Source: Prauserella salsuginis (GTDB lineage: Bacteria > Actinomycetota > Actinomycetes > Mycobacteriales > Pseudonocardiaceae). Taken from it: a DNA stretch of 64,000 bases. A program made the translations under genes and the position numbers. A model generated the notes under the pieces. It did not search any database and had not been told where the DNA came from. It was given only the letters and a program-made list of their open reading frames with translations. Where the stretch lies: assembly GCF_024648885.1 (NCBI RefSeq), contig NZ_JANBBF010000008.1:558001-622000 (forward strand), read 5' to 3'. Position 1 is the first letter of the stretch, and each line of letters opens with the position of its first letter. This document shows positions 33,901-42,949 of the stretch, piece by piece.

Positions 33901-34331
33901 TGCCAGCCCTTGCGGCGCGCGTCGAGCACCCGGTCGGCCAGCATGTCCATCGCCGTGGGCAGGTCGAGCTCCTGCCACTCGGTGCCGTAGGCGGGCCGGT
34001 ACAACACCCGGTCCTCCCGGTGATCACCGGTGACGAGCTGCTTGCTGGCCGAGCCTTTCGGGCACAACCGCCCGCGGGAGACCGGACTGTCCGGGTTGCC
34101 TTCGATCTGCAGCACGCGCTCGCCCGCGGCGTCGCTGCCGACGTAGACGTTCTGGGCGCAGCCGACCGCGCAGTACGGGCAGACCGAGGCCGCCACCCGG
34201 TCGGCATCGGCGGTGCGCGGCTGCCGCTCGCGGGACTGCGGCGAAGCGGCGGCGTCTCCCCTTCCGAGCCGGTCGGCGCCCGTGAGCTGGCGATAGACCG
34301 GCCACGACCGGATCCAATCGCTCACACCCAT
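30954..34331 (-). CDS. formate dehydrogenase catalytic (alpha) subunit, selenocysteine-containing
   Basis: Read through one in-frame TGA (33750-33752), this frame codes for 1125 residues of a molybdopterin formate dehydrogenase. The 4Fe-4S ligands are Cys51, Cys54, Cys58 and Cys90 (CPYCAVGC, RLCPKG). The TGA is codon 194 in the context NQARI-U-HSATVPGL, exactly where FdnG/FdhF have selenocysteine. A SECIS-like hairpin follows it. The enzyme oxidises formate to CO2 and passes electrons to the beta and NrfD subunits. No twin-arginine signal is visible, so it probably faces the cytoplasm. The ATG at 34331 has GGAGGAC upstream. The C-terminal tail contains 15-bp repeats. Confidence 0.95.
30976..31065. 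repeat. 15-bp tandem repeat, six units, in the C-terminal tail of the formate dehydrogenase gene
   Basis: Six 15-bp units with the pattern GTCGTGTCCGGTGCY or GTCGCATCCGACACG run without gaps from 30976. They code in frame for a loose pentapeptide repeat (PDTTA, SDATV, PGMTV) in the last 40 residues, which are outside the conserved enzyme. Confidence 0.8.
33720..33738 (-). promoter_or_regulatory. SECIS element for selenocysteine insertion
   Basis: Eleven bases after the UGA codon the minus strand forms a 7-bp stem, GGTTCCC with GGGAGCC (one G-U pair), closing a GGTCT apical loop. The loop is that of the Escherichia coli fdhF and fdnG SECIS elements that SelB binds. There are 18 bases between the UGA and the GGTCT, the same number as I count in E. 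coli fdhF. Confidence 0.9.
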
Positions 34332-34404
34332 GGACGTCCTCCACTCGGCTCGTCGCGTATCCGGGATCGTACCGCTCGAGCGCGGCTCCGTCAGCTCGCG
34401 ACGA

Positions 34405-35265
34405 TCACGCCAGTCCGCGGATCACGCGGGCGGGCGGTTTGTCGCCGCGGATCGCCGACACGACGTCGAGCGCCTGGCACGTCTCGGCCACGTTGTGCGC
34501 GCGGAAGACCGCTGCACCCTGCCAGGCACACACGGCGGTCGCGGCCAGCGTGCCGGGCAACCGCTCGCCCACCGCCCGGTCGAGCGTCTCGCCGATGAAG
34601 TCCTTGTTGGACAGCGCCACCAGCACCGGCCACCCGGTGTCGACCAGCCGTCCCAGCTCCCTGGTGAGTGTGAGTGAGTGCCACGTGTTCTTGCCGAAGT
34701 CGTGCGTGGGGTCGACCAGCAGCCCCTCGGCGGGGACCCCCATGCGGACCATGTCCTCGGCACGGCGCGTGACCTCGGCGATCACGTCGGCCACGACGTC
34801 GGGATAATGCACCCGGTGTGGCCGGGTACGGGGAACCGCGCCACCGGTGTGCGAGCAGACGTAGCCCGCCCCGTACTCGGCGGCGACCTCCGCCAGCCCC
34901 GGGTCGGCGCCCGCCCAGGTGTCGTTGAGCAGGTCGGCACCCTCCTCGCACGCGAGCCTGCCGACCTCACGACGCCAGGTGTCGACGCTGATCACCACGT
35001 CGGGGAACCGCTGTCGCAACTGCGCCACGAACGGCACCACACGCCGCGTCTCCTCGTCGACGTCCACGTCCGCGCCGGGCCCCGCCTTCACCCCGCCCAC
35101 GTCGATGATGTCCGCACCGTCGGCGACCGCCCGCTCGGCCGCGGCGAGGGCCTCGTCGGCGGCGTAGGTGGCGCCGCGGTCGTAGAACGAGTCCGGCGTG
35201 CGGTTCACGATCGCCATGACCAGCGGCCGGTCCGAGCGCATCGCCCGGCCACGGAAGCGGATCAC
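34405..35265 (-). CDS. folP2: FolP2-type dihydropteroate synthase paralogue
   Basis: The 286-residue TIM-barrel protein has the DHPS pattern but with the FolP2 variations: MAIVNRTPDSFYDRG instead of NVTPDSFSDGG, then DVGGVKAGPG, ISVDTWR, LLNDTWAGADP, DPTHDFGKNTWHSL and LSNKDFIGETL. The mycobacterial FolP2 was reported to lack DHPS activity, so its role here is open. I placed the start at GTG 35265 (MIRFRGR), behind AGGATCC; the GTG at 35295 lies almost on top of its GGAGG. It lies between an Mkl ATPase and the fdh operon on one strand, so the fdh genes may be read from its promoter. Confidence 0.9.
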   Translation of the reverse strand: MIRFRGRAMRSDRPLVMAIVNRTPDSFYDRGATYAADEALAAAERAVADGADIIDVGGVKAGPGADVDVDEETRRVVPFVAQLRQRFPDVVISVDTWRREVGRLACEEGADLLNDTWAGADPGLAEVAAEYGAGYVCSHTGGAVPRTRPHRVHYPDVVADVIAEVTRRAEDMVRMGVPAEGLLVDPTHDFGKNTWHSLTLTRELGRLVDTGWPVLVALSNKDFIGETLDRAVGERLPGTLAATAVCAWQGAAVFRAHNVAETCQALDVVSAIRGDKPPARVIRGLA

Positions 35266-35361
35266 GGATCCTGCGGAAGTCTCACCGGTCTGCACCCCTC
35301 CAACGTATCGGTTCCCACCGCCGGCCCCGGGCCGCTCGGCCACGCCGGCACCGGTCGTCCG

Positions 35362-36408
35362 TCACCGCGGTCGAGCGCCGACCCCCGCGCCTGCCCCTCC
35401 GGTGCCGCCGATGCCGTACCGGAGCCGGTCCTCGTCCGACAGCGACGCGGTGATCCCCCGCTGCGCCTCGGGCGGCAGCGTGTGCAGGATCGACATCACC
35501 CGGTCCTTGCGCCGGATCGCCCCCTCTCGCGGCGGCAGTCCTGGGGTCGGCTGCAGCTGCGGGACGACGCCGCGCACATCGTCGACCGATCCGTCGTGGT
35601 GGCCCGCGGCCGCGTGGGCCTCCTCACGGGCGATCTGCGCCGAGTCCTTCTCCTCGCTCATGCCGATCGGGCCGCGGACGCGGCCGTTGAGGAACTGCTC
35701 GACGACGGGCTCGTCCGAGGTCAGCAGCACCTCGCGCGGGCCGAACATGACGAGTTCCTTGCGGAACAGCATGCCGATGTTGTCCGGCACGGTACGCGCC
35801 ACGTTGATGTTGTGGGTGACGATCAGGATCGTCGCGTCGATCTGCGCATTCAGGTCGACCAGCAGCTGGGAGAGGTACGCCGTACGCACCGGGTCCAGAC
35901 CGGAGTCCGGCTCGTCGCACAGGATGATCTCCGGGTCGAGCACCAACGCGCGAGCCAGACCCGCGCGCTTGCGCATACCGCCGGAGATCTCACCGGGCAG
36001 CTTGTCCTCGGCCCCGGACAGACCGGTCAGCTCGAGCTTCTCCAGCACGATCCGGCGCACCTCGGTTTCCGACTTCTTGGTGTGCTCCCGCAGCGGGAAC
36101 GCCACGTTGTCGTAGAGGTTCATCGACCCGAACAGCGCACCGTCCTGGAACAGCACGCCGAACAGCTTGCGGGTGTCGTAGAGCTTGCGTTCCGAACAGC
36201 GCACGATGTCGGTGCCGTCGACCGTGCAGGAGCCACGGTCGGGTTTGAGCAGGCCGATCATCGACTTGAGGAACACCGACTTGCCGGTGCCCGACGGGCC
36301 GAGCAGGACCGACACCTCACCCGGTGGCAGCGTCAGCGTCACGTCCCGCCAGATCGGCTGCTTGCCGAACGACTTGGACAGTCCTTCGACGACGACTTCC
36401 GCACCCAC
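35362..36408 (-). CDS. ABC transporter ATP-binding protein, Mkl/MceG type
   Basis: The 348-residue ATPase has Walker A LLGPSGTGKSVFLK, the signature GEISGGMRKRAGLARAL, Walker B IILCDEPDSGLDP and the H-loop VTHNI. The EISGGMRKR form and the long C-terminal tail (after about residue 235) are those of Mkl (MceG), the ATPase that powers Mce lipid-import systems. No mce or yrbE genes are present in the window, as is common because one MceG serves several Mce operons. The GTG at 36408 with GGAGG four bases upstream decides the start. Confidence 0.93.
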   Translation of the reverse strand: MGAEVVVEGLSKSFGKQPIWRDVTLTLPPGEVSVLLGPSGTGKSVFLKSMIGLLKPDRGSCTVDGTDIVRCSERKLYDTRKLFGVLFQDGALFGSMNLYDNVAFPLREHTKKSETEVRRIVLEKLELTGLSGAEDKLPGEISGGMRKRAGLARALVLDPEIILCDEPDSGLDPVRTAYLSQLLVDLNAQIDATILIVTHNINVARTVPDNIGMLFRKELVMFGPREVLLTSDEPVVEQFLNGRVRGPIGMSEEKDSAQIAREEAHAAAGHHDGSVDDVRGVVPQLQPTPGLPPREGAIRRKDRVMSILHTLPPEAQRGITASLSDEDRLRYGIGGTGGAGAGVGARPR

Positions 36409-36792
36409 ACTGCCTCCTGAAACCGCGCTCCGACGAGCGGCCGGATGTGAAACACGTTCCAGCCTGACACCCCAGCACAGAGGGGTCAAGCGAGGCGAAT
36501 CCGGATTAACGGTGGCACGCTTCGGTAGCGCCGACTCGGCGGCAGGCACACCGCACCGGCACGGCGGCGGGCGCGGCGCGGTTTACCGGTGTCGGGCACG
36601 GCTGTGGATCGGCGGCAGGCGCGGCGACACAGCGGTGCAGCGGCGCGGCGACACAGCGGCACGGCGGCACGGCGGCACGGCGGCACGGCGGCGCGGCGGC
36701 ACAGCACCACAGTGGCGCGGCGACACAGCGGTGCGGCGTCGATGCACCGGACGGCCCCGGTGCGACCGGCGGACCGGACGCACCGAGGACAC
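36409..36792. other. intergenic region upstream of the Mkl gene
   Basis: This 384-bp gap holds a short promoter-like region next to the Mkl start and the minisatellite. No gene was seen. Confidence 0.6.
36541..36745. repeat. G+C-rich minisatellite
   Basis: An impure array made mainly of the 8-mer CGGCACGG (five units around 36657-36700) and a longer block GCGGCGACACAGCGGTGC seen at about 36619-36638 and again, slightly changed, at 36715-36734. It fills the gap between the Mkl gene and the broken YjiH gene. It can form G/C-rich secondary structure; open frames through it on both strands are artefacts of composition. Confidence 0.75.
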
Positions 36793-38160
36793 TCAGTGCA
36801 GCAGCAGCGCCACCGGAGTGACCAGCAGGATCGTCAGGGCCACACGCTGGAACCAGATGACGATCATCCGCGGTACCGAGATCGGGATGTCGGTCGCCAG
36901 CACGCACGGGACCAGTGCGGAGAAGAACACGATCTCGGACACGCAGATCACGGCCACGATGAACTTCACCACCGCCGTGGATCCGGCGACCACCAGCGCC
37001 GGGAGGAACATCTCGGCGATGCCCACCGCGGCGGCCTTGCCGATCAGCAACGGCTCCGGGGCCTGTGCGATCCAGGCGAACGGGTAGAACAGGTAGCCGA
37101 GCCAGTCGAACAGCGGGGTGTAGGTCGCGAGGGCGAGGCCCAGCAGTCCGATCGACAGGATCGACGGCAGGATCGCCATGGTCATGCGCAGCCCGGAGGC
37201 GACGTTGACGACGATGTTGCGCCCCAGCGACGGCGCCGCGGCCACGGTGGCACGTGCCTCCTGCCAGGCGCGCGCGACTCGGCGGCCGCCGACGTCCTGT
37301 TCCGGCCGCGGAGTCACGCCGTCGGCGCAGGTGTCGGGGATCCGCGACAGCGGCGGGATCCGCACCGTCACGGCGGTCACCACGAACGTGATCACCAGCG
37401 TGGTCCAGAAATAGGTGTTCCAGCTGCCCATCAGATCCAGCGTGGAGGCGACGACCACCATGAACGTGGCCGAGACCGTGGAGAACCCTGTCGCGATGAT
37501 GGCGGCCTCGCGACCGGTGTACTTGCCCTGCCGCTACACCCGGTCCGTGATCAGCAGGCCCAGCGAGTAGCTGCCGACGAACGAGGCGACCGCGTCGATG
37601 GCCGATCGTCCCGGGGTGCGCCACACCGGCCGCATGACGGGGCGCAGCAGTACGCCGATGAACTCGAGCAGGCCGTATCCGACGAGCAGCGCGAGGAACA
37701 CCGCCCCGATCGGCACCAGCAGGCCCACCGGGATCACGAGACTGTTCATCAGGAACGGGCCCATGTCCTCGTCGAACAGCCATGCCGGTCCGACGTCGAA
37801 CACCAGCATGCCGCCGACGACGAACCCGGCCACCTTGGCGATCGAGAACACCACCGACATCGCCGACCGGTTCCACGTCCCGGAGACGAACGGGTACACC
37901 GCGCCGGCGAGAATGATCGCCAGCATCAGATACGGCAACGCCGCGGGTATCGCGGCCTCGACCGCGGTGACCAGATGGTCCAGCACGATCGAGCTCTCGC
38001 CGCCGATCGAGACCGGGACGAAGAACACGAACGCACCGACGACGCTGTAGGCGAAGAACTTCCACATCGGAACCCGGCCGGCACCGCCTTGGGGTTCGGC
38101 ACGGCCGTCCCCGGCGTCGTGGCCGCCGGGATCGTCGTCCCGTCGCTGTTCGGTCGCCAT
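36793..38160 (-). pseudogene. YjiH/nucleoside-recognition family membrane protein, interrupted by TAG
   Basis: The frame starts at ATG 38160 (GAAGGAGG upstream) and would give a 455-codon protein with about ten membrane segments: MWKFFAYSVVGAFVFFVPV, the Gate-type half SIVLDHLVTAVEAAIP, SFVGSYSLGLLITDRV, EAAIIATGFSTVSATFMVVVAST and MFLPALVVAGSTAVVKFIVAV. Codon 209 is TAG (37534-37536) in the context LLITDRV-stop-RQGKYTGREA, where relatives have Tyr, so one base change from TAC is enough. Both sides are in the same frame and otherwise intact. It may be a young pseudogene, a strain-specific mutation or a sequencing error. The family probably transports or gates a small solute. Confidence 0.88.
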
Positions 38161-38296
38161 ACGCCACCTCCTTCGATGGCAGGCAGCGTCGCACCACTCC
38201 GCACCGGCGTTGAACAGCTCACACCCACGAATGGTCTCGGATCTCAGACGACGGTCCGCCGACGGCGGCCCGCCGGGTCCCGGCCACGGCCGACGC

Positions 38297-38358
38297 ACCG
38301 GCGGGCACCCGCGGCCGCCACGCGGTCACCGGCGGGCACCGACGGCCGCCACACGGTC
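38297..38358. repeat. 31-bp tandem duplication at a stop codon
   Basis: ACCGGCGGGCACCCGCGGCC and the following 11 bases (38297-38327) are repeated with a few changes at 38328-38358. The stop codon of the LysR gene (38357-38359) lies at the end of the second unit. Confidence 0.8.
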
Positions 38359-39280
38359 ACTCGATGCCCGGCCACTGCCCTTCGGCGGCGAGTCGCTCGG
38401 TGACCTCCACGACGCCGCGACGCACCGCCACCACGGCTTCCCGCGGCTCGTACGACTCGGTGGTGGTCCGGACGGCCACGTGTCGGCGCAGGCCCGGTTC
38501 GACGATGCGGCGGACACCGAGCTCTCGGGCCTCACCGCGACCGGGGACGACCGACAGCGGCAGGATCGTGCAGGCCTGCCCGCCTGCCGCGATCCGCAGC
38601 ATCGTGCCGAGCGACTCCACGTCGCCCACGACGGCGGGCCGCAGCCCGGCGGCGGCGAAAGTGCGGTCGATGAGCGCACGCAGGTGACTGTTCGCACCGG
38701 GCGTGACGAGCGGCACGGCGTGCAGCTCGGACAGGGCCACCTCGGCGTCGGACGGAGGCCGCGGATCGGGCTGTCCGACGAGATAGAGCTCCTCGGAGTA
38801 CAGCGGCACCTCACCGGCCCGCGGCGCGGCGTCCTCGCGGAACACCGCGGCGAGATCGAGCCTGCCCGCCAGCAGCAGTTCGTGGATGTAGCCGCTCATC
38901 GACTCGAACAGCTGCAGGTGGATACCGGGATAGTGGTGCTTGACCCAGTCGAACAGGGCGGGAGCCAGTGGTGCCGCGACCGTGGTCGGCAGGCCGACCG
39001 CCACCGGTCCGTGCACGTTGTCACGGTGGTCGGCGACGTCGCGCGCGAGCCGGTCGAACTGCCGCACGAGTTGCTGGGCGTCGCGGTAGAGCGCGGTGCC
39101 GGTGGGCGTCGGGCGCACGCCCCGGGGGCCGCGGACCAACAGCTGCACCCCCAACCGGGCCTCGAGCTGCGTCATGCGCTGGCTCAGCGCGGGCTGCGAC
39201 ACGTGCAGCCTGCCCGCGGCCGTGGACAGGCTCCCGGCCTCCACCACGCTGATGAAGTCCCGCAGGTGCGCGATGTCCAC
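38357..39280 (-). CDS. LysR family transcriptional regulator
   Basis: The 307-residue protein has the LysR winged helix-turn-helix at residues 1-60 (MDIAHLRDFISVVEAGSLST, AAGRLHVSQPALSQRMTQLE) and a periplasmic-binding-like sensor domain from about 90. The N-terminus fits the CbbR/NAC-like group. It starts at GTG 39280 and follows the CitE-like gene (21-bp gap) on the same strand. It is probably the regulator of the CoA-transferase/lyase operon, though LysR genes are more often divergent. Confidence 0.93.
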   Translation of the reverse strand: MDIAHLRDFISVVEAGSLSTAAGRLHVSQPALSQRMTQLEARLGVQLLVRGPRGVRPTPTGTALYRDAQQLVRQFDRLARDVADHRDNVHGPVAVGLPTTVAAPLAPALFDWVKHHYPGIHLQLFESMSGYIHELLLAGRLDLAAVFREDAAPRAGEVPLYSEELYLVGQPDPRPPSDAEVALSELHAVPLVTPGANSHLRALIDRTFAAAGLRPAVVGDVESLGTMLRIAAGGQACTILPLSVVPGRGEARELGVRRIVEPGLRRHVAVRTTTESYEPREAVVAVRRGVVEVTERLAAEGQWPGIE

Positions 39281-39301
39281 GTAGCCGCCCGTCGCCGATC
39301 G

Positions 39302-40132
39302 TCAGTCGCCGTCCCGCCGCCGGCGCCACGCGATGCGCCGCGCACGTTCGACAACGGGACGATCGATCATCTCACCGTCCACGACCGCCGCGCCGTCGGA
39401 CTCGACGGCCAGCACGCGCTCGGCCCACGCCAGTTCCTCGGCGGTGGGTGCGAACGCGGCGTGCACGAGCGGCACCTGCGTGGGGTGGATACACAGCTTG
39501 CCGCCGAATCCCCAAGCGAGCGCGCGTTCGGCGGAACGGGTCACCGCATCGGTGTCGCGGATCGCGGTGCTCACTCCGTCGACCGGTTGCGGCAGCCCGC
39601 GGGCCGCGGACCAGCGGACGAGGTCGGAACGGGCGGTGTCGAGGGCCGCGTCGGCGCTCACCCCCAGATCGAGCGCGAGGTCGACGCTGCCGAACAGCAA
39701 CCGCACGACGTCGTCGGCGGCCGCGATGCCGCCGAGCTCCACCAGACCCCGCGCGGTCTCGACGAGTGGCAGCACCGGTGCCGCTGCGGCCGTGGCTGCG
39801 GCGGCGACGTCGTCGGCGCTCTCGGTCTTGGGCAGCACCACCGCGTCGGGGCCGAGCCGCCGGCATGCGGCCAGGTCGGCTTCACCGTGCTCGGTGTGCA
39901 GCGCGTTGACGCGGACCACCACGACGACGTGGTCGCCGCCCGGCCAGTGCCGCACCAGGTTGTCCCTGGCCGTGTCCTTCTCGTCGGCACCGACAGCGTC
40001 CTCGAGGTCGATCACCACCACGTCGGCACCCGCACCGATCGCCCGCTCGAACCGTTCGGGACGGGATGCCGGCACGAACAACCAGCTCACCGCCTCGGCG
40101 ATCGCCGTCCGTTCCCTACCGTCCTCGCCCAT
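39302..40132 (-). CDS. CitE-like lyase (HpcH/HpaI aldolase family)
   Basis: The 276-residue TIM-barrel protein matches the citrate lyase beta-subunit-like family: LFVPASRPERFERA, VVIDLEDAVGADEKDTAR (metal and CoA loop), VVVRVNALHTEHGEADL, PKTESADD, VETARGL and the C-terminal KLCIHPTQVPLV. Relatives cleave citramalyl-CoA, malyl-CoA or 3-hydroxyacyl-CoA esters to acetyl- or pyruvate-type products. Together with the CoA-transferase upstream a route acid, acyl-CoA, cleavage can be inferred. The ATG at 40132 has GGAGGG upstream. Confidence 0.9.
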   Translation of the reverse strand: MGEDGRERTAIAEAVSWLFVPASRPERFERAIGAGADVVVIDLEDAVGADEKDTARDNLVRHWPGGDHVVVVVRVNALHTEHGEADLAACRRLGPDAVVLPKTESADDVAAAATAAAAPVLPLVETARGLVELGGIAAADDVVRLLFGSVDLALDLGVSADAALDTARSDLVRWSAARGLPQPVDGVSTAIRDTDAVTRSAERALAWGFGGKLCIHPTQVPLVHAAFAPTAEELAWAERVLAVESDGAAVVDGEMIDRPVVERARRIAWRRRRDGD

Positions 40133-40201
40133 CGCTACCCTCCACATCGCCTGCCGGCCGCCCACCGGACGTCCCGGTCTCCGTCCTCGTCGAGCCGCCG
40201 G

Positions 40202-41377
40202 TCATGCCACACCGTCGGCGACCAGGTCATCGATCTCGTCACCCGACATGCCGAGTCCGGCCAGGATCCCCCGCGTGTGCTCCCCGAGTGCGGGCACCGG
40301 GTCCATCCTCGGTGCGAAATCGGTGAGGCCGGGCAGCGCGGGCGAGGCGACCGGCCCCGCCGGCGTCTGCACCTCGTGCCAGCGGCCGCGGGCCGCCAAC
40401 TGCGGGTGCTCCCATACCTCGCTCACGCTGTTGACCCGGGCGTTGGCGACGGGGATGTCCGACAGCAGCGCGATGGCGGCGTCGCTCGACAACTCGGCGA
40501 ACCGGCCGGCGACGATCGCTCCCAGCGCGTCGCGATGAGCGTTGCGGTCGGTGTTGGTGGCGTAGTCCGGGTGGTCGGCAAGTTCGGCACGTCCGAGGAA
40601 CCGCTCGCAGAACAGCTTCCACTCACGCTCGTTCTGGATGGCCATCATGACGACCTTGCCGTCGCCTGCGGTGAACGGTCCGTACGGGTAGATCGTCGCG
40701 TGCGCCGCGCCCGCGCGCGGCGGTGGCTCGGCACCGTCGTAGGCGTAGTACATCGGAAACCCCATCCACTCCACGGTGGATTCCAGCATCGAGACGTCGA
40801 TGTGCGTGCCCACGCCCGTCCGGCCGCGTTCCAGCAGTGCCGCGAGCACGGAGCTGTAGGCGTACATGCCGGCGGCGATGTCGGACACGGAGATACCCAC
40901 CTTCGCCATCTCCTCGGGCGTTCCGGTGGCCGACACCAATCCTGCCTCGCTCTGGACCATCAGGTCGTAGGCCTTGCGTGTCTCGTAGGGACCGGGAGCG
41001 CCGTAGCCGGAGACGTCGCAGACGATCAGGCGCGGATCACGCTGCCGCAGGGCCTGCGCACCGAGCCCGACCCGCTCCGCCGCACCGGGCGCCAGGTTCT
41101 GGATGAACACGTCCGCGTCGTCGATGAGCGTGCGCAGCACCGACATGCCGCGCGGATCCTTGATGTCGAGTGTGAGGGATTCCTTGTTGCGGTTCACCCA
41201 CACGAAGTGCGAGCTCAGCCCCCGCACCCGGGAATCGTAGGCACGGGCGAAATCCCCGACACCGGGACGCTCCACTTTGATCACCCGCGCGCCCAGGTCG
41301 GCCAACTGCCTGCTCGCGTACGGAGCGGCGATGGCCTGTTCGAGCGACACGACGGTCACGCCACGGAGAGGTTGCAT
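40202..41377 (-). CDS. CaiB/BaiF type III CoA-transferase
   Basis: The 391-residue protein shows the type III signature: GVTVVSLEQAIAAPYASRQLADLGARVIKVE, the region SLTLDIKDPRG, the catalytic Asp in YDLMVQSEAG, and HIDVSMLESTVEWMG. It moves CoA from a donor such as succinyl-CoA to a carboxylic acid. With the CitE-like gene 69 bp downstream and the GntP permease upstream it forms an acid uptake, activation and cleavage set. Confidence 0.93.
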   Translation of the reverse strand: MQPLRGVTVVSLEQAIAAPYASRQLADLGARVIKVERPGVGDFARAYDSRVRGLSSHFVWVNRNKESLTLDIKDPRGMSVLRTLIDDADVFIQNLAPGAAERVGLGAQALRQRDPRLIVCDVSGYGAPGPYETRKAYDLMVQSEAGLVSATGTPEEMAKVGISVSDIAAGMYAYSSVLAALLERGRTGVGTHIDVSMLESTVEWMGFPMYYAYDGAEPPPRAGAAHATIYPYGPFTAGDGKVVMMAIQNEREWKLFCERFLGRAELADHPDYATNTDRNAHRDALGAIVAGRFAELSSDAAIALLSDIPVANARVNSVSEVWEHPQLAARGRWHEVQTPAGPVASPALPGLTDFAPRMDPVPALGEHTRGILAGLGMSGDEIDDLVADGVA

Positions 41378-41491
41378 ACCTGCGCCTTTCGCTGTCGACC
41401 ACCGATCTTCCTTCCGGCTTTCCGGGCGCGCCGGGCACCGCCTCGCCCGGTTCGTGCCGTCGTCGTGGCCCGCCGCCCGGCCGGTAGCACG

Positions 41492-42949
41492 TCACACCAC
41501 CATGCCCAGAGCCATGACCAGTACCAGCGACACCACCGACGCTAGGGAGGTCACGAACGTCAGTGCCTTCAGCGCACCGCGTGTGGTGACACCGAGCAGG
41601 GTCTGGAACATCCAGAAGAAGTTGCTGTTGAGCTGCAGCGCGAACAGGGCACCCGAACCGATCGCCAGCGCGAGGACCTCGGCGGGGATGCCGAGCCCGC
41701 CCATGATCGGCGCCAGGATTCCGGCCGCGGCGATCCCGGCGACCGCGATGGAGCCGATGGCCAGGTGCAGCACGGCGGCGACGAGCCAGGCCAGCAGCAC
41801 CGTCACCAGTGCGGGCACCCCGGCGCCCGCGGTGAACATGCCGGAGAGCACGTCGTCGAGGTTCGTCTCGCCGATGACCGCCCCGAGCGACCCGCCCACT
41901 CCGGTGACCAGCAGGATCTGCCCCGTGGAGTTGAAGCCCGCGGTCATCGACTCGCCGAGGGCATCGGCGCCGAGTGTCCTGCGTGCCAGGACATACGCTC
42001 CGACGAGGCCCGCGAACAGTGCGAACACCGGGTCCCCGAGGAACGCGAGCACATCGGACTTCACCCCGGCCGCCTCGGTGATCGCACCGGTCGCGATGAG
42101 CAGCAACGGCACGACGATGGGCAGCAGCGACACGGTCAGCGGAGGCATCGCACGTTCCGGGACCGCCGTGGTGGTCGTCCCACCCGCGGCTGCCGGGCCG
42201 CTCCCGTCGTCACGGGTGTCCGCGGCGGGTTCCGGAGCGGGTTTCGGAGTGGATGCCGGAGCGGCGGTCCCCACATCGTCTCCGGTGGCAGCCACCGCCT
42301 GAGTGTCCGGTGTGGACCCGCTTTCGTCCTTGGCGGCGTTCCAGAATCCCCTCGCCAGCATCCTGCCGTAGACGAACACGGTCAGCAGCGCCGTCACCGG
42401 GCCGAGCACGAAGCCGTAGAGCAGGATCGTGCCGAGCGGCACGTCGAGCAGCCCCGCTATCGAGATGGTGCCGAGGCCCGGAACGACGAACACGTAGCCG
42501 ATGAGGATTCCCGCGGTCAGCGAACCGGCCATCATCGGCAGACCGTTGCGGCCGAGGTGAGGTGCTGCGGACCGGGCCAGCGGCGCGGCGAGCACGAGCT
42601 GAACGTCGACGTAGATCGAGGGGAAGACCGAGCTCAGTGCGACGGCGAGCGCGTACGGCAGTCGCCGTGGCCCCAGCGCCCGCAACAGCTTCTCCACGAC
42701 CTTCTGCAGCGCGCCCATCGCGTGCAGCAGACCTCCCAGCAGCACGCCGAATCCGATGAGCAGGCCGACCTCGGCCATGATGTCGCCGAAACCCGTGGCC
42801 ACCGTGGTGATCGTCTTCTCGAAGCCGAGTCCCGACGCCAACCCGAGATAGAGCGAACCGACGACGAGCGCGATGACCGGTTCGACCTTGACCACCAGGA
42901 TCAGAGCGATGACGGCGGCGATCGCGACCGCCGCGTGCAACACGACCAT
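41492..42949 (-). CDS. GntP family permease
   Basis: The 485-residue integral membrane protein has about twelve hydrophobic segments and the family features LGFEKTITTVATGFGDIMAEVGLLIGFG, FPSIYVDVQLVLAAPLA and GSLTAGILIGYVFVVPGLG. A long Ala/Pro/Thr-rich cytoplasmic loop at about 220-270 splits the two halves. GntP permeases import gluconate and other hydroxy- or organic acids with protons. It probably takes up the substrate of the CoA-transferase next to it. Its start (ATG 42949, GGAAG upstream) faces a 440-bp regulatory gap. Confidence 0.93.
   Translation of the reverse strand: MVVLHAAVAIAAVIALILVVKVEPVIALVVGSLYLGLASGLGFEKTITTVATGFGDIMAEVGLLIGFGVLLGGLLHAMGALQKVVEKLLRALGPRRLPYALAVALSSVFPSIYVDVQLVLAAPLARSAAPHLGRNGLPMMAGSLTAGILIGYVFVVPGLGTISIAGLLDVPLGTILLYGFVLGPVTALLTVFVYGRMLARGFWNAAKDESGSTPDTQAVAATGDDVGTAAPASTPKPAPEPAADTRDDGSGPAAAGGTTTTAVPERAMPPLTVSLLPIVVPLLLIATGAITEAAGVKSDVLAFLGDPVFALFAGLVGAYVLARRTLGADALGESMTAGFNSTGQILLVTGVGGSLGAVIGETNLDDVLSGMFTAGAGVPALVTVLLAWLVAAVLHLAIGSIAVAGIAAAGILAPIMGGLGIPAEVLALAIGSGALFALQLNSNFFWMFQTLLGVTTRGALKALTFVTSLASVVSLVLVMALGMVV

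Noticed and set aside
36541-36745. Repeat region considered as a CRISPR array
   Set aside because: Units are short, adjacent and impure with no spacers of constant length, and no cas genes are present.
38210-41545. 1111-codon open frame on the plus strand
   Set aside because: It lies opposite four well-recognised minus-strand genes, is His/Arg/Gly-rich without any domain, and is a shadow of high G+C coding DNA.
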